A stretch of DNA of 64,000 bases from Lutimaribacter pacificus (GCF_900142185.1 NZ_FQZZ01000006.1:1-64000), one strand, 5' to 3'; positions 17,811 to 26,317 are shown, numbered from the stretch's first letter. Made by a program: numbers and translations. Notes: generated by a model not told the origin, from the sequence alone.

Positions 17811-18812
17811 TTACGGGCGGTCCGACGACAGGATGTCATGTGCCCACCGGGCGCACACCGGCGCCAGCGCGCCAACCTGCGCCGCATCGCTGCTGACGGC
17901 CTGCCCCGACCGGACGCGCGCCGCGATACCGGAAAAGATGATCGACATCCGGTAATGCGCAAAGGCGCGGTGGAACGGGGTCAGCTCAAGGTTCGGGCCG
18001 CCAGCCCGGTGATAATCGTCCAGGAACGCCTGCGGTCCCGGCACGCCCAGCGCGGCCAGGTCAAGCCCGTGCATCCCGCCAAGCTGATCGGGCGCCAGAT
18101 CGTAGAACAGGAACCAGTGCGCAAGGTCGGCCAGCGGGTCGCCAAGGGTCGAAAGCTCCCAGTCCAGCACCGCCGATATGCATTTGCGCGTCTGGTCATA
18201 CATCAGGTTGCCGACGCGGAAATCGCCGTGAACGATGGTGGTCGGCGATGGTCTGGGCAGGTTCGCCGAGAACCAGTCGTTCAGGCTGTCGATCAGCGGA
18301 TCGGGATCGGCCCGGGAATCCTGCCATTGCCGGGCCCATCTGCGCACCTGCCGCTCGTAATACCCGTCGGGCTTGCCGTAACCTTCCAGTCCCACCGCCA
18401 TCCAGTCCACGCGATGCAGCGCGGCAAGAATCCGCGCGGCATCGCGGTGGAAAATACCCCGGTCCTCCGGCGGCAGGGCGGGCAGGGCGCTTTCTTCGTG
18501 AACCTGCCCCTCGACCCGCTCCATCAGGTAGAACGGCGTCCCGATCACATCGGTATCTTCTTCCAGCAGGATCATTTCGGGCACCGGAACGCCGCTGCCC
18601 GCAAGGGCGGCCATGATCCGATATTCCCGTTCGATGGCATGTGCGCCGCTCAGCGTCTTGCCGGCCGGTTTCTTGCGCAGCACCAGGCGGTCCGCCCCCC
18701 GCGTGACGAACCAGGTCGGGTTCGACTGGCCGCTTGCCACGGGTTCCAGAGAGATCGGGCCGCCGATCGCCTGCTCAAGCTGCGCGGGGTTGAAATCCGG
18801 TTTGATCGTCAT
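17811..18812 (-). CDS. Aminoglycoside-phosphotransferase-fold kinase (ACAD10/11 kinase-domain / LvaA-like)
   Basis: This 333-residue APH-family protein has the nucleotide-lobe segment ASGQSNPTWFV, the catalytic loop VHGDFRVGN (H195, D197) and the metal motif VLDWELSTLGDPLADLAHW (D217). This subfamily is the N-terminal domain of mammalian ACAD10/11 and is related to LvaA of Pseudomonas putida. Those proteins phosphorylate 4-hydroxyacyl-CoA rather than antibiotics. It is the first gene of the minus-strand row and is divergent from a crotonase. An ACAD10/11-type dehydrogenase follows in the same cluster. An antibiotic-resistance role is unlikely. Confidence 0.85.
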   Translation of the reverse strand: MTIKPDFNPAQLEQAIGGPISLEPVASGQSNPTWFVTRGADRLVLRKKPAGKTLSGAHAIEREYRIMAALAGSGVPVPEMILLEEDTDVIGTPFYLMERVEGQVHEESALPALPPEDRGIFHRDAARILAALHRVDWMAVGLEGYGKPDGYYERQVRRWARQWQDSRADPDPLIDSLNDWFSANLPRPSPTTIVHGDFRVGNLMYDQTRKCISAVLDWELSTLGDPLADLAHWFLFYDLAPDQLGGMHGLDLAALGVPGPQAFLDDYHRAGGPNLELTPFHRAFAHYRMSIIFSGIAARVRSGQAVSSDAAQVGALAPVCARWAHDILSSDRP

Positions 18813-18939
18813 GCCGATCCGCCCCGCTGTCTGCTCGCCATGTCGTCAGGCACCTGCCGCTCCCCCCTTCGGTGATTGAATCCGCAACCACTGTCCGATG
18901 AATGAGTTATTTGACCGAATTGAAAGTGTCAACGTCCGT

Positions 18940-18950
18940 ATGTCTGACAA
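18940..18950. promoter_or_regulatory. Candidate FCD/GntR operator between kinase and crotonase genes
   Basis: ATGTCTGACAA has the palindromic core TGTC-T-GACA, and its 12-base context TATGTCYGACAA is the same as upstream of TRAP-2 (8766-8777). It sits roughly mid-way in the 237-base divergent region, so one bound regulator could affect both directions. Weaker look-alikes are CTGTCCGATGA at 18891-18901 and TTGTCCGATAA at 19007-19017. Confidence 0.55.
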
Positions 18951-19006
18951 TAAACAGTCCCGCACCACCCTCGCGGAACGAGGCCAGAGGCTTCCTTTGG
19001 GTCTGA

Positions 19007-19034
19007 TTGTCCGATAAAGCGACAAAAATATGGT
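19007..19034 (+). promoter_or_regulatory. Possible promoter of the crotonase gene with overlapping operator-like site
   Basis: TTGTCC (19007-19012) and TATGGT (19029-19034) are 16 bases apart. TTGTCCGATAA at 19007-19017 differs from the TTGTCNGACAA pattern at one position, and TTGTC...GACAA also forms an inverted repeat (19007-19011 with 19021-19025). If real, the regulator would block the -35 element. The call was made by eye. Confidence 0.4.
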
Positions 19035-19049
19035 ATCAGGGAGGGCGCG

Positions 19050-19892
19050 ATGACGTTCGAGGACATTCGTTATACACAGCAGGGATCGGTGGCGACGATC
19101 ACGTTTGACCGGCCGGCCTCGATGAACACGGCGCGGGTGCAGACCCATACGGAACTCAGGGCTGCGCTCGACGCGGCGGATACGGACGAGTCGGTGCGCG
19201 CGGTGATCGTCACTGGCGAGGGGCGTGCGTTTTGCGGCGGCACCGATATCTCGCAGGGCTTCCAGCTGCCCGAAGGCGGCGACCCCGCCAGCGGCAGGAA
19301 TATCCCGCCCGATGTCGGCGGGGTCACGGTTCTCAGGCTGTTTCGGATGCGCAAACCCGTGATCGCTGCGATCAACGGCGCGGCGGCGGGTTTCGGCGCC
19401 ACCTTCACCCTTGCCATGGATACCCGCATCGCGGCCCAGGGGGCGAAATTCGCCTTTCCCTTCACCCGCAGGGGCATTTGCGCCGAAAGCTGTTCAAGCT
19501 GGTTCCTGCCCCGGCTGGTGGGTATGCCGGCCGCACTTGACTGGATGCTCAGCGGGCGCACCTTCGGCGCGGACGAGGCCCTGGCGCGCGGGCTTGTGCA
19601 GGAACTTCTTGCGCCGGAAGATCTGCTGCCGCGCGCGATCGAAATCGCCGAAGAGATCGCCACCAACTGCGCGCCCGCCTCGGTCGCGCTGAACCGGCGG
19701 CTGCTCTGGCAGATGCTGGGCGCTGCGCACCCGGCCGAGGCGCATATGCTGGAAAGCCGGGGCGTCGCCGCGACGCTGGCAGGCCCCGACTCGGCAGAGG
19801 GTGTGGCCAGTTTCCGCGAAAAGCGGCCGCCACGATTCACGGGCCGGGTTTCGGACGCCGATTTCATGGACGCGTGGTGGCCTGAAACATGA
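19050..19892 (+). CDS. Crotonase-family enoyl-CoA hydratase/isomerase-like protein
   Basis: This 280-residue crotonase has oxyanion-hole segments RAFCGGTDISQGF and INGAAAGFGATFTLAMD. The active-site strand reads FPFTRRGICAESCSSWFLPRL, so the usual proline-glutamate position holds phenylalanine; a glutamate follows a few residues later (E146). The position of the second hydratase glutamate is aspartate (D164). This subfamily is common but its reaction is not fixed, and isomerase or hydratase activity is possible. The ATG follows GGGAGG. It is divergent from the kinase gene and shares the operator-bearing region, so it probably belongs to the same regulon. Confidence 0.85.
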   Translation: MTFEDIRYTQQGSVATITFDRPASMNTARVQTHTELRAALDAADTDESVRAVIVTGEGRAFCGGTDISQGFQLPEGGDPASGRNIPPDVGGVTVLRLFRMRKPVIAAINGAAAGFGATFTLAMDTRIAAQGAKFAFPFTRRGICAESCSSWFLPRLVGMPAALDWMLSGRTFGADEALARGLVQELLAPEDLLPRAIEIAEEIATNCAPASVALNRRLLWQMLGAAHPAEAHMLESRGVAATLAGPDSAEGVASFREKRPPRFTGRVSDADFMDAWWPET

Positions 19893-20012
19893 GGGCAGCA
19901 GACCGCCCGGCGACACCCCGTCACGGGATCGTGCACGGCCCGCCTGCTTGACGCCCCCACAGCCGCCGCTTACCTTCGCGGCCAATCGACATTCCCTCAG
20001 GAGAGAACCGAA

Positions 20013-20333
20013 ATGGCAACCGTAGCCGTCACCGACGATACCTTCGACGCCGAAGTAAAGAATTCCGATATCCCCGTCGTGGTGGATTTCTGGGCCGAAT
20101 GGTGCGGCCCCTGCAAGCAGATCGGCCCGGCCCTGGAAGAGCTGTCGGACGAACTGGCCGGCCGGGTGAAGATCGCCAAGGTCGATGTGGACAGCAACCC
20201 CAACGCAGCCGCCGCCATGGGCGTGCGCGGCATCCCGGCGCTGTTCATCTTCAAGGACGGGGAGATTGTTTCGAACCGCGCAGGCGCAGCCCCCAAGGCC
20301 GCGCTGCAAAGCTGGATCGAGGGCGCCCTGTAA
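20013..20333 (+). CDS. trxA: Thioredoxin
   Basis: This 106-residue cytoplasmic thioredoxin has the redox motif [16 protein letters not shown] (C31, C34) and the cis-proline region [12 protein letters not shown]. It reduces protein disulphides with electrons from thioredoxin reductase. An AGGAG site precedes the ATG. It is a single-gene unit closed by the terminator at 20356-20385. The preceding 120 bases after the crotonase presumably carry its promoter. It marks the switch from the catabolic cluster to core genes. Confidence 0.97.
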   Translation: MATVAVTDDTFDAEVKNSDIPVVVDFWAEWCGPCKQIGPALEELSDELAGRVKIAKVDVDSNPNAAAAMGVRGIPALFIFKDGEIVSNRAGAAPKAALQSWIEGAL

Positions 20334-20355
20334 TCACGGGCATTCCGTCATGCGC

Positions 20356-20385
20356 AAAAGGGCGCCCCTTTCGGGGCGCCCTTTT
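20356..20385. terminator. Bidirectional rho-independent terminator between trxA and the convergent gene
   Basis: AAAAGGGCGCCCC (20356-20368) pairs perfectly with GGGGCGCCCTTTT (20373-20385) around a TTTC loop, giving A/T tails on both strands. It lies 22 bases after trxA and touches the stop codon of the convergent gene, so it can stop transcription from both sides. Confidence 0.9.
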
Positions 20386-21293
20386 CATATGGGCCAACCG
20401 GCGCGGCGCAGCGCGGCGGCGATCTTTTTCCCGGCGTCGGGGCGGCCGGCATTGATCGACATCTTCTGCCAGAACCACCACAGGTAACCCGCATAGTCCG
20501 GGTGCAGACCGGGCAGGGCGTGGAACGCACCGTCGACGCCCAGCGCGGGCACGTTCGCGGCGATGTGGTGGAAATCGACCTGTCCGAACAGGATCGCCGG
20601 CTTTTCAAAGAAAAACCCGTTGAAGGCCGCGCTGGAATTCTGCGTGGCGACATAGGAACAGGCGGGAAGGTAGCGTTCCATCTGACCCATCTCAACGGTC
20701 AGGCGCGGGTGCCTTTCGGCAAGGGCGGACAGGGCGGTGCGCTCCGCCGTGGTATATGTCTCTTTCGGATGCAGGGTGGCGACCACCGGGCGCGTATCAC
20801 GCTCCAATACGGTTTCGATCATCTCCAGCGGGCGCATCGACTGGAACGAGCGGTGATCCAGCAGACGCCCCTGCAGCGGCACATAGACGAAACCGTCGTC
20901 ACTTGTGCCAAGTCCGGGAAACAGGCGCTTGCGCCAGAAGGCGGCAAACCGGTCGGCCCCGGCCCGGTCGACCGTTGCGGGATCGAAGGGGGTGCGGGCG
21001 ACGTGCCAGTGCCAGCGTTCGGCGGTGGGCTCGATCCCCCAGAACGGATAGTGATAGGCGCGGCGAAAGGTCAGGCCCCGGTCATTCGTCGGCGGCGCCA
21101 TGTGGAACATCGCATAGCCCGGGCGCAGCGCCGATTCCGCGCGGTTTCGGGCCGAATCCGCGCGGTATTCCACGCGGAACCCTACCGCCTCGGCCACGCT
21201 TGCGATCTTGCCGATAAAATTGTGCTGTCCTGCCTCGGCGCTGCGGCGCAGGCCGGGGTCGAGATAGAACCGTAGAACGCGTGCGTCACTCAT
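20385..21293 (-). CDS. Uncharacterised protein, capsule-type glycosyltransferase-like C-terminal half
   Basis: The protein has 302 residues and no signal peptide or membrane segment. The middle and end resemble the GT-B-like half of capsule synthesis proteins (KpsS/KpsC type). [17 protein letters not shown], then a spacer, then [27 protein letters not shown] is the usual 'His-Pro ... asparagine-serine-serine ... kPai' arrangement. The N-terminal half, with many aromatic residues ([20 protein letters not shown]), is unfamiliar. No capsule genes are nearby, so its acceptor is unknown. The start is uncertain: ATG at 21293 or 21314, neither with a good ribosome site. Confidence 0.7.
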   Translation of the reverse strand: MSDARVLRFYLDPGLRRSAEAGQHNFIGKIASVAEAVGFRVEYRADSARNRAESALRPGYAMFHMAPPTNDRGLTFRRAYHYPFWGIEPTAERWHWHVARTPFDPATVDRAGADRFAAFWRKRLFPGLGTSDDGFVYVPLQGRLLDHRSFQSMRPLEMIETVLERDTRPVVATLHPKETYTTAERTALSALAERHPRLTVEMGQMERYLPACSYVATQNSSAAFNGFFFEKPAILFGQVDFHHIAANVPALGVDGAFHALPGLHPDYAGYLWWFWQKMSINAGRPDAGKKIAAALRRAGWPI

Positions 21294-21336
21294 GGCTTTT
21301 GGTAGCCGGGGCATGGGCCACCGGCAAGGCCCCGCC

Positions 21337-21366
21337 CTTGTTCCCCGCGGCGATGACCGCCATATA
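21337..21366 (+). promoter_or_regulatory. Possible heat-shock (RpoH) promoter of hslV
   Basis: CTTGTTC (21337-21343) is followed after 14 bases by CGCCATAT (21358-21365), 7 of 8 positions of the classical RpoH -10 CCCCATNT. It lies about 30 bases before the hslV start, as expected for a heat-shock protease gene. Confidence 0.4.
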
Positions 21367-21393
21367 GGCCATCAACACGAAACGGAGGCCCCA

Positions 21394-21969
21394 ATGGCAG
21401 ACAGCGATTTTCCCGGCTGGCACGGCACCACGATCATCGGCGTGAGAAAGGGCGATCAGGTCGTCATCGCCGGTGACGGGCAGGTGAGCCTGGGCCAGAC
21501 CGTCATCAAGGGCACCGCGCGCAAGGTGCGCCGCCTGTCGCCCGGCGGTTTCGACGTGGTGGCCGGGTTTGCCGGGTCGACGGCGGATGCCTTTACCCTG
21601 CTTGAACGGCTTGAGGCCAAGCTGGAGGCGACACCGGGGCAACTGGCGCGGGCCAGCGTGGAGCTGGCAAAGGACTGGCGCACCGACAAGTACCTGCAAA
21701 AGCTCGAGGCGATGCTGATCGTCACCGACGGGCGTGACATGTTCGTGATTACCGGCGCGGGCGACGTGCTGGAACCCGAACACAACGTGGCGGCCATCGG
21801 ATCGGGCGGTAACTTTGCCCTTGCCGCCGCGCGCGGGCTGATGGAGGCGGACGGGCTGTCGGCCGAGGACATCGCGCGCAAGGCGATGGCGATCGCCGCC
21901 GATATCTGCGTCTACACCAACGGCAACCTGACCGTGGAGAGTATCGGGGGTCAGGCAGAGCGGTTATAG
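21394..21969 (+). CDS. hslV: HslV, ATP-dependent protease proteolytic subunit
   Basis: The protein has 191 residues with an N-terminal-threonine protease core. A propeptide of about 11 residues precedes T12-T13 in [10 protein letters not shown], followed by [18 protein letters not shown] and later [17 protein letters not shown]. Two stacked hexamers form the proteolytic chamber and HslU unfolds substrates for it. ACGGAGG precedes the ATG at 21394. Its 3' end overlaps the convergent WYL gene by 19 bases, and hslU comes only after that gene, so hslV and hslU are not a simple operon here. Confidence 0.96.
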   Translation: MADSDFPGWHGTTIIGVRKGDQVVIAGDGQVSLGQTVIKGTARKVRRLSPGGFDVVAGFAGSTADAFTLLERLEAKLEATPGQLARASVELAKDWRTDKYLQKLEAMLIVTDGRDMFVITGAGDVLEPEHNVAAIGSGGNFALAAARGLMEADGLSAEDIARKAMAIAADICVYTNGNLTVESIGGQAERL

Positions 21970-22613
21970 AACTCTTCGTCGTTCCTTTGTTTTTCACTTA
22001 TGGCCGCAAGGATCAGGCTGTGCCGGTCCGCAGAAAACCCATCTGTCAGGACGGTCATTTCAATCATGTTTTCCACTGCGAAATGCCGCAATGCCTGCCG
22101 CATCTCGCACCAGGCGATCAAACGGATTCCGCGGCCGGGATAGACCAGTTCGATGGGCCGCACGCTGCGTTGCGTAATCGCGCCTGCCCGGTCCCGATAG
22201 GTAAGCAGGATGCGGCGCGCATCGGTACAGGCGCGATGCAACCCGGTCAGGTCGATCTGCACCGGCGGCCGGCACGTGGCGAGCCCTTCGCCGCTGCGAT
22301 AGAGCCGATGGAGGCGCACAAGGTCGGGTGCCTCGGGCATGATCTGGGTGATCTCGTCCAGCATCGACTGGCGTTCGCTGCTCAGGGCGCCATCCGCCTG
22401 CATGTCCGAAGATCCGATGTCACGCAAGAGAACCGCCAGCTGCGCGCGCGGGAGTGTGGCCAGACCGGCCACCCCGTCCGATTGGGTGGCCGCAAACGAG
22501 CCGGGCAGCATGGCACCGGCCATGCCACGAAAAAACAAGCGCCGCGCCGCATTCGGCTTATCCTCGGCTTCACCTTTGTGGCGGCCTGCAATCCATTTCG
22601 ACACCCGTTTCAT
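21951..22613 (-). CDS. WYL-domain protein without a recognisable HTH
   Basis: The protein has about 220 residues. The C-terminal half (from about residue 115) is a WYL-like ligand-binding domain: [20 protein letters not shown], then [21 protein letters not shown]. The N-terminal part contains a helical stretch ([19 protein letters not shown], then ERQSMLDEI) of TerB-like flavour but no helix-turn-helix, so it is not a normal YafY/PafC-type regulator. It lies antisense between hslV and hslU and overlaps the hslV 3' end by 19 bases. The start is ambiguous (22613 or 22640). The function is unknown. Confidence 0.72.
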   Translation of the reverse strand: MKRVSKWIAGRHKGEAEDKPNAARRLFFRGMAGAMLPGSFAATQSDGVAGLATLPRAQLAVLLRDIGSSDMQADGALSSERQSMLDEITQIMPEAPDLVRLHRLYRSGEGLATCRPPVQIDLTGLHRACTDARRILLTYRDRAGAITQRSVRPIELVYPGRGIRLIAWCEMRQALRHFAVENMIEMTVLTDGFSADRHSLILAAISEKQRNDEEFYNRSA

Positions 22614-22671
22614 GCCTGCGTTTATACATCCCGGACACATAAACCCAAAGCCGCATTGCGCCGCACAATCA

Positions 22672-22700
22672 CTTGAAGACAGGTTAAATGCCGCTTACCT
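22672..22700 (+). promoter_or_regulatory. Possible heat-shock (RpoH) promoter of hslU
   Basis: CTTGAA (22672-22677), then 16 bases, then CTTACCT (22694-22700), resembles the alphaproteobacterial RpoH pattern CTTGAN-N16/17-CYTATNT. It sits 30 bases before the hslU start. It would explain how hslU can be heat-induced although the WYL gene separates it from hslV. Confidence 0.45.
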
Positions 22701-22730
22701 CTCAGCCACCGCAATGAGGAGCCTTCCCGG

Positions 22731-24035
22731 ATGACCGACCTGACCCCCCGCGAAATCGTCAGCGAGCTTGACCGATTCATCATCGGGCAGAAGGATGCCA
22801 AGCGCGCGGTTGCCGTGGCGTTGCGCAACCGCTGGCGGCGCAAGCAGCTGGGCGACGACCTGCGGGACGAGGTGTATCCCAAGAACATCCTGATGATCGG
22901 CCCGACCGGCGTCGGCAAGACCGAAATTTCGCGCCGCCTGGCCAAGCTGGCGCGCGCGCCCTTCATCAAGGTCGAGGCGACCAAGTTTACCGAGGTCGGC
23001 TATGTCGGGCGGGACGTGGAGCAGATCGTGCGCGACCTGATGGACGCCTCGGTCGCGATGACGCGCGACTACATGCGCGACGAGGTGAAATCGCGCGCCC
23101 ACAAGGCCGCCGAGGAGCGCGTGATCAGCGCCATTGCAGGCGAGGATGCGCGCGAGGCCACGCGCGAGATGTTCCGCAAGAAACTGGTGTCGGGCGAACT
23201 GGACGACACGGTGATCGAACTGGATGTGGCCGATACCGCCAACCCGATGGGGATGATGGATATCCCCGGCCAGCCGGGCCAGATGGGCATGATGAACCTG
23301 GGCGAGATCTTTGGCAAAGCCTTTGGCCAGCGCACCGTGCGGCGCAAGATGACGGTGGCGGAAAGCTATGAAACGCTGATCGCGGAAGAGGCCGACAAGC
23401 TGCTGGACGAAGAGGTGGTGAAATCCACCGCGCTGGAAGCGGTCGAGGAAAACGGCATCGTGTTCCTGGACGAGATCGACAAGGTTTGCGCGCGCCAGGA
23501 CGCGCGCGGCGGCGATGTCAGCCGCGAAGGCGTGCAGCGCGACCTGCTGCCGCTGATCGAGGGCACGACCGTTTCGACGAAATACGGGCCGGTGAAAACC
23601 GATCATATCCTGTTCATCGCGTCGGGCGCGTTTCACATCGCCAAACCGTCTGACCTGCTGCCGGAGCTTCAGGGCCGCCTGCCGATCCGGGTGGAGCTGC
23701 GCGCGCTGACCGAGGACGATTTCGTGCGCATCCTGACCGAAACCGACAACGCGCTGACGCGGCAGTATACCGCGTTGATGGCGACCGAAGAGGTTGCGGT
23801 GGATTTCACCGAGGACGGGATCAAGGCGCTGGCGAAGATTGCCGCCGACGTGAACCAGTCGGTCGAGAATATCGGCGCGCGGCGGCTTTACACCGTGATG
23901 GAGCGGGTGTTCGAGGAACTGTCCTTTACCGCGCCGGACCAGGCCGGGCAGGCGGTGACGGTGGATGCGGCGTTCGTCGATCAGAACCTCGGTGAACTGA
24001 CCAAGGACGTGGACCTGAGCCGTTACGTCCTGTGA
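22731..24035 (+). CDS. hslU: HslU, ATPase subunit of the HslVU protease
   Basis: The protein has 434 residues and belongs to the AAA+ superfamily. It has Walker [10 protein letters not shown] (57-65), the pore-loop region [13 protein letters not shown], Walker [10 protein letters not shown] and a C-terminal helical domain ending DVDLSRYVL, the tail that docks into HslV. The intermediate domain includes an unusually methionine/glycine-rich stretch ([18 protein letters not shown]) common in alphaproteobacterial HslU. It unfolds substrates and feeds them to HslV. It ends 6 bases from the convergent dipeptidase gene. Confidence 0.97.
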   Translation: MTDLTPREIVSELDRFIIGQKDAKRAVAVALRNRWRRKQLGDDLRDEVYPKNILMIGPTGVGKTEISRRLAKLARAPFIKVEATKFTEVGYVGRDVEQIVRDLMDASVAMTRDYMRDEVKSRAHKAAEERVISAIAGEDAREATREMFRKKLVSGELDDTVIELDVADTANPMGMMDIPGQPGQMGMMNLGEIFGKAFGQRTVRRKMTVAESYETLIAEEADKLLDEEVVKSTALEAVEENGIVFLDEIDKVCARQDARGGDVSREGVQRDLLPLIEGTTVSTKYGPVKTDHILFIASGAFHIAKPSDLLPELQGRLPIRVELRALTEDDFVRILTETDNALTRQYTALMATEEVAVDFTEDGIKALAKIAADVNQSVENIGARRLYTVMERVFEELSFTAPDQAGQAVTVDAAFVDQNLGELTKDVDLSRYVL

Positions 24036-24041
24036 CGCCGG

Positions 24042-25088
24042 TCAGGGCAGGGTGCGTTCGAGGAAGCGCAGCCAGTTTTCGTGGCACAGCTTGACGATCA
24101 GTGCGTCGCCATAGCCCGCGTCGAGCATCCGCCTGACCAGAACCGGCAGGTCGGCGGCGCTGTCCAGCCCTTCGGGCATCGGGGCGCCGTCAAAATCCGA
24201 GCCGAGACCGACATGATCCTCGCCCGCCATTTCGATCATCCGGTCGAGATGGGCGATGGCGTGATCCAGCGCGCCTGCGGCGTCGCGCCGTCCATCCGGG
24301 CGCAGGAACACGGTGCCGAAATTCAGCCCCGCCATGCCGCCGGTTTCCCCGATCGCGCGAAGCTGATCGTCGGTCAGGTTGCGGGCCGAGGGGGAAACCG
24401 CGTGTGCGTTGGAGTGGGTGGCCACCAATGCCGCGCCTTCGCCGGCGACATCGTAAAACCCCTTCATCGTCATGTGGCTGCAATCCACCACCATACGGCG
24501 GGCCACGCATTCGCGCACCAGCGCGCGGCCGGCATCCGTCAGGCCCGGCCCGGTATCGCCATCCGAGGGGTAGCGGAACGGCACGCCATGCGCAAAGGCG
24601 GTGGGCCGCGACCAGACCGGCCCGACCGAGCGCAGGCCAAGGTCGTAAAGCGTATCCAGCCCTTCCAGGTCCGGGCCGATGCATTCCGCGCCCTCCAAAT
24701 GCAGGATCATCGCCATCGGATCGCCGGCGTTCCACGCGCGGCGCAGTTCGGCCCCTGACTTGCACAGCCAGACCTGCCCCGCCTTGTCCAGTTCCTGCGC
24801 GATACGGGCCTGCCCCTCGATCACGCTCCACGCTGTCGCGCGATCCATTTCCGGCGGCAGCGGCGTGTCGTAGGGCGGGTTGTCGAAGATCGCGAAATCG
24901 AGGCCGCGCGCCTGATCCAGCGCGAACATGGCAAAGAAGCCGCCGCCGAAGCCGCCCGCCTGCGCGCGCGGGATGGTGATATGCCCCGGCCCGGGCGCGG
25001 CGAAGCTTTCCGTTGCGGGCCGGTCGCCACGCCACAGGCGCAGCAGCGCGTCGTTATGGCCATCGAATACACGGATCTGTTCGGTCAT
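24042..25088 (-). CDS. Membrane dipeptidase (peptidase family M19)
   Basis: This 348-residue metallo-dipeptidase of the renal dipeptidase type has binuclear zinc ligands: H11 and D13 in FDGHNDALLR, the bridging glutamate in MILHLEGAECIGPD, histidines in ATHSNAHAVSPSARN, and the aspartate in GLGSDFDGAP. No signal peptide is visible from the start at 25088, so it is probably cytoplasmic despite the family name. It hydrolyses dipeptides, often with D- or dehydro-residues. It is convergent with hslU and appears monocistronic. Confidence 0.93.
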   Translation of the reverse strand: MTEQIRVFDGHNDALLRLWRGDRPATESFAAPGPGHITIPRAQAGGFGGGFFAMFALDQARGLDFAIFDNPPYDTPLPPEMDRATAWSVIEGQARIAQELDKAGQVWLCKSGAELRRAWNAGDPMAMILHLEGAECIGPDLEGLDTLYDLGLRSVGPVWSRPTAFAHGVPFRYPSDGDTGPGLTDAGRALVRECVARRMVVDCSHMTMKGFYDVAGEGAALVATHSNAHAVSPSARNLTDDQLRAIGETGGMAGLNFGTVFLRPDGRRDAAGALDHAIAHLDRMIEMAGEDHVGLGSDFDGAPMPEGLDSAADLPVLVRRMLDAGYGDALIVKLCHENWLRFLERTLP

Positions 25089-25212
25089 GGCACCCCCTTG
25101 CCAGTCACTGTGGCAAGCTTGTCCGATTCCCGCCGCGATGACCATGGCCCACTGGCAATCATCCGGCGCGCGATCTAACTTGCGGCCAAACGCCCCTGAG
25201 GAGTCGGGCCGG

Positions 25213-26313
25213 ATGCGCCGCGTAATCTTGATAAGCCTGGTGTTCCTGATCGCGGCCTGCGTGGATCGCGGTGCCACCGTCATCGTGCCCGAGGCGCTGA
25301 ATATCGGCACGATCCGCGAAGTGCATGTCGCAACGCTGCGCGCGCCGAACGAACAGGGCTGGTTCGGGCGCGAGCGGGCGAAGGAGCTGTCGTTTTCCAC
25401 GATAGCGGTCTCGGTTCCGCCCGAACACCGGCCCGGAAAGGTGCGGCCGGGCCTGGCGCGGCCCGATCCGCGCCGCGATTTCACAGTGGCCGCCCGCGAA
25501 GACCTGGAGGGCGACGATGCCTTTACCCGGCGTATCCGCGCACGGCTGCAGGCGATGCCACCGAATGAGCGCGAGATCACGGTTTTCGTCCATGGCTATA
25601 ACAACAGCTATCTCGACGGCGTTTATCGGATGGCGCAGCTTTATCACGACCTCGAACTGCCGGGGGTGCCGGTGCATTACTCGTGGCCCAGCGCGGCGAA
25701 CCCGCTGGGCTATACCTATGACCGGGACAGCGTGCTTTACGCGCGCGACGGGCTGGAACGGATGCTGCGCGACCTGCGGCAGGCAGGGGCGCGGCAGATC
25801 ATCCTTGTCGGCCATTCGCTTGGCACGATGCTGGTTATGGAAACGCTGCGCCAGATCGAGATACGCGAACCCGGCTGGTCCGAGCGTGCGCTTGGCGGTG
25901 TGATCCTGATTTCGCCGGATCTGGATGTCGAACTGTTCGAGATGCAGGCGCGGCGCATCGCGGAATTGCCGCAGCCTTTCGCAATCTTCGTCAATACGCG
26001 CGACCGGGCGCTGGCGCTGTCGTCGCGCCTGAACGGTGCCAGCGCACGGCTGGGCAACCTGACCGATCCCGACGCGCTGGCACAACTGCCGGTGACGCTG
26101 ATCGACGTTACCGCCTTTGCCGAGGGCGGATTGCGGCATTTCACGTTGGGAAACTCGCCGCTCTTGTTGCAGATCCTCGGGCAGAGCGCCGAGCTGGACG
26201 CGGCGTTCCAGCTTGACCGCGCGGGACAGTCGGGGCTGTTGCCCGGCACGATCATCACGGTGCAGAACGCCACGCAGCTGATCCTGTCGCCGCATCTTAT
26301 CCTGCAGGACTGA
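25213..26313 (+). CDS. Lipoprotein alpha/beta hydrolase (DUF900 family)
   Basis: The protein has 366 residues. The N-terminus MRRVILISLVFLIAAC is a lipoprotein signal with C16 as the lipid-modified cysteine. A DUF900-type alpha/beta hydrolase domain follows: FVHGYNNSYLDG (oxyanion region), HYSWPS and the nucleophile elbow LVGHSLGTM (S202). An aspartate and a late histidine (RHFTLG) are present. It should be anchored at the cell envelope and hydrolyse an ester or similar bond; the substrate is unknown. GAGGAG precedes the ATG. The MFS gene starts 4 bases downstream. Confidence 0.85.
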   Translation: MRRVILISLVFLIAACVDRGATVIVPEALNIGTIREVHVATLRAPNEQGWFGRERAKELSFSTIAVSVPPEHRPGKVRPGLARPDPRRDFTVAAREDLEGDDAFTRRIRARLQAMPPNEREITVFVHGYNNSYLDGVYRMAQLYHDLELPGVPVHYSWPSAANPLGYTYDRDSVLYARDGLERMLRDLRQAGARQIILVGHSLGTMLVMETLRQIEIREPGWSERALGGVILISPDLDVELFEMQARRIAELPQPFAIFVNTRDRALALSSRLNGASARLGNLTDPDALAQLPVTLIDVTAFAEGGLRHFTLGNSPLLLQILGQSAELDAAFQLDRAGQSGLLPGTIITVQNATQLILSPHLILQD

Positions 26314-26317
26314 CAGG

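Noticed and set aside
17811-18812. Aminoglycoside resistance gene
   Set aside because: The APH fold is present, but the subfamily and the acyl-CoA neighbours point to the ACAD10/11-type metabolic kinase.
1-20000. A horizontally acquired island
   Set aside because: No integrase, transposase, tRNA junction or direct repeats; codon style looks like the rest of the window. The catabolic genes are accessory in nature, but transfer is not shown.
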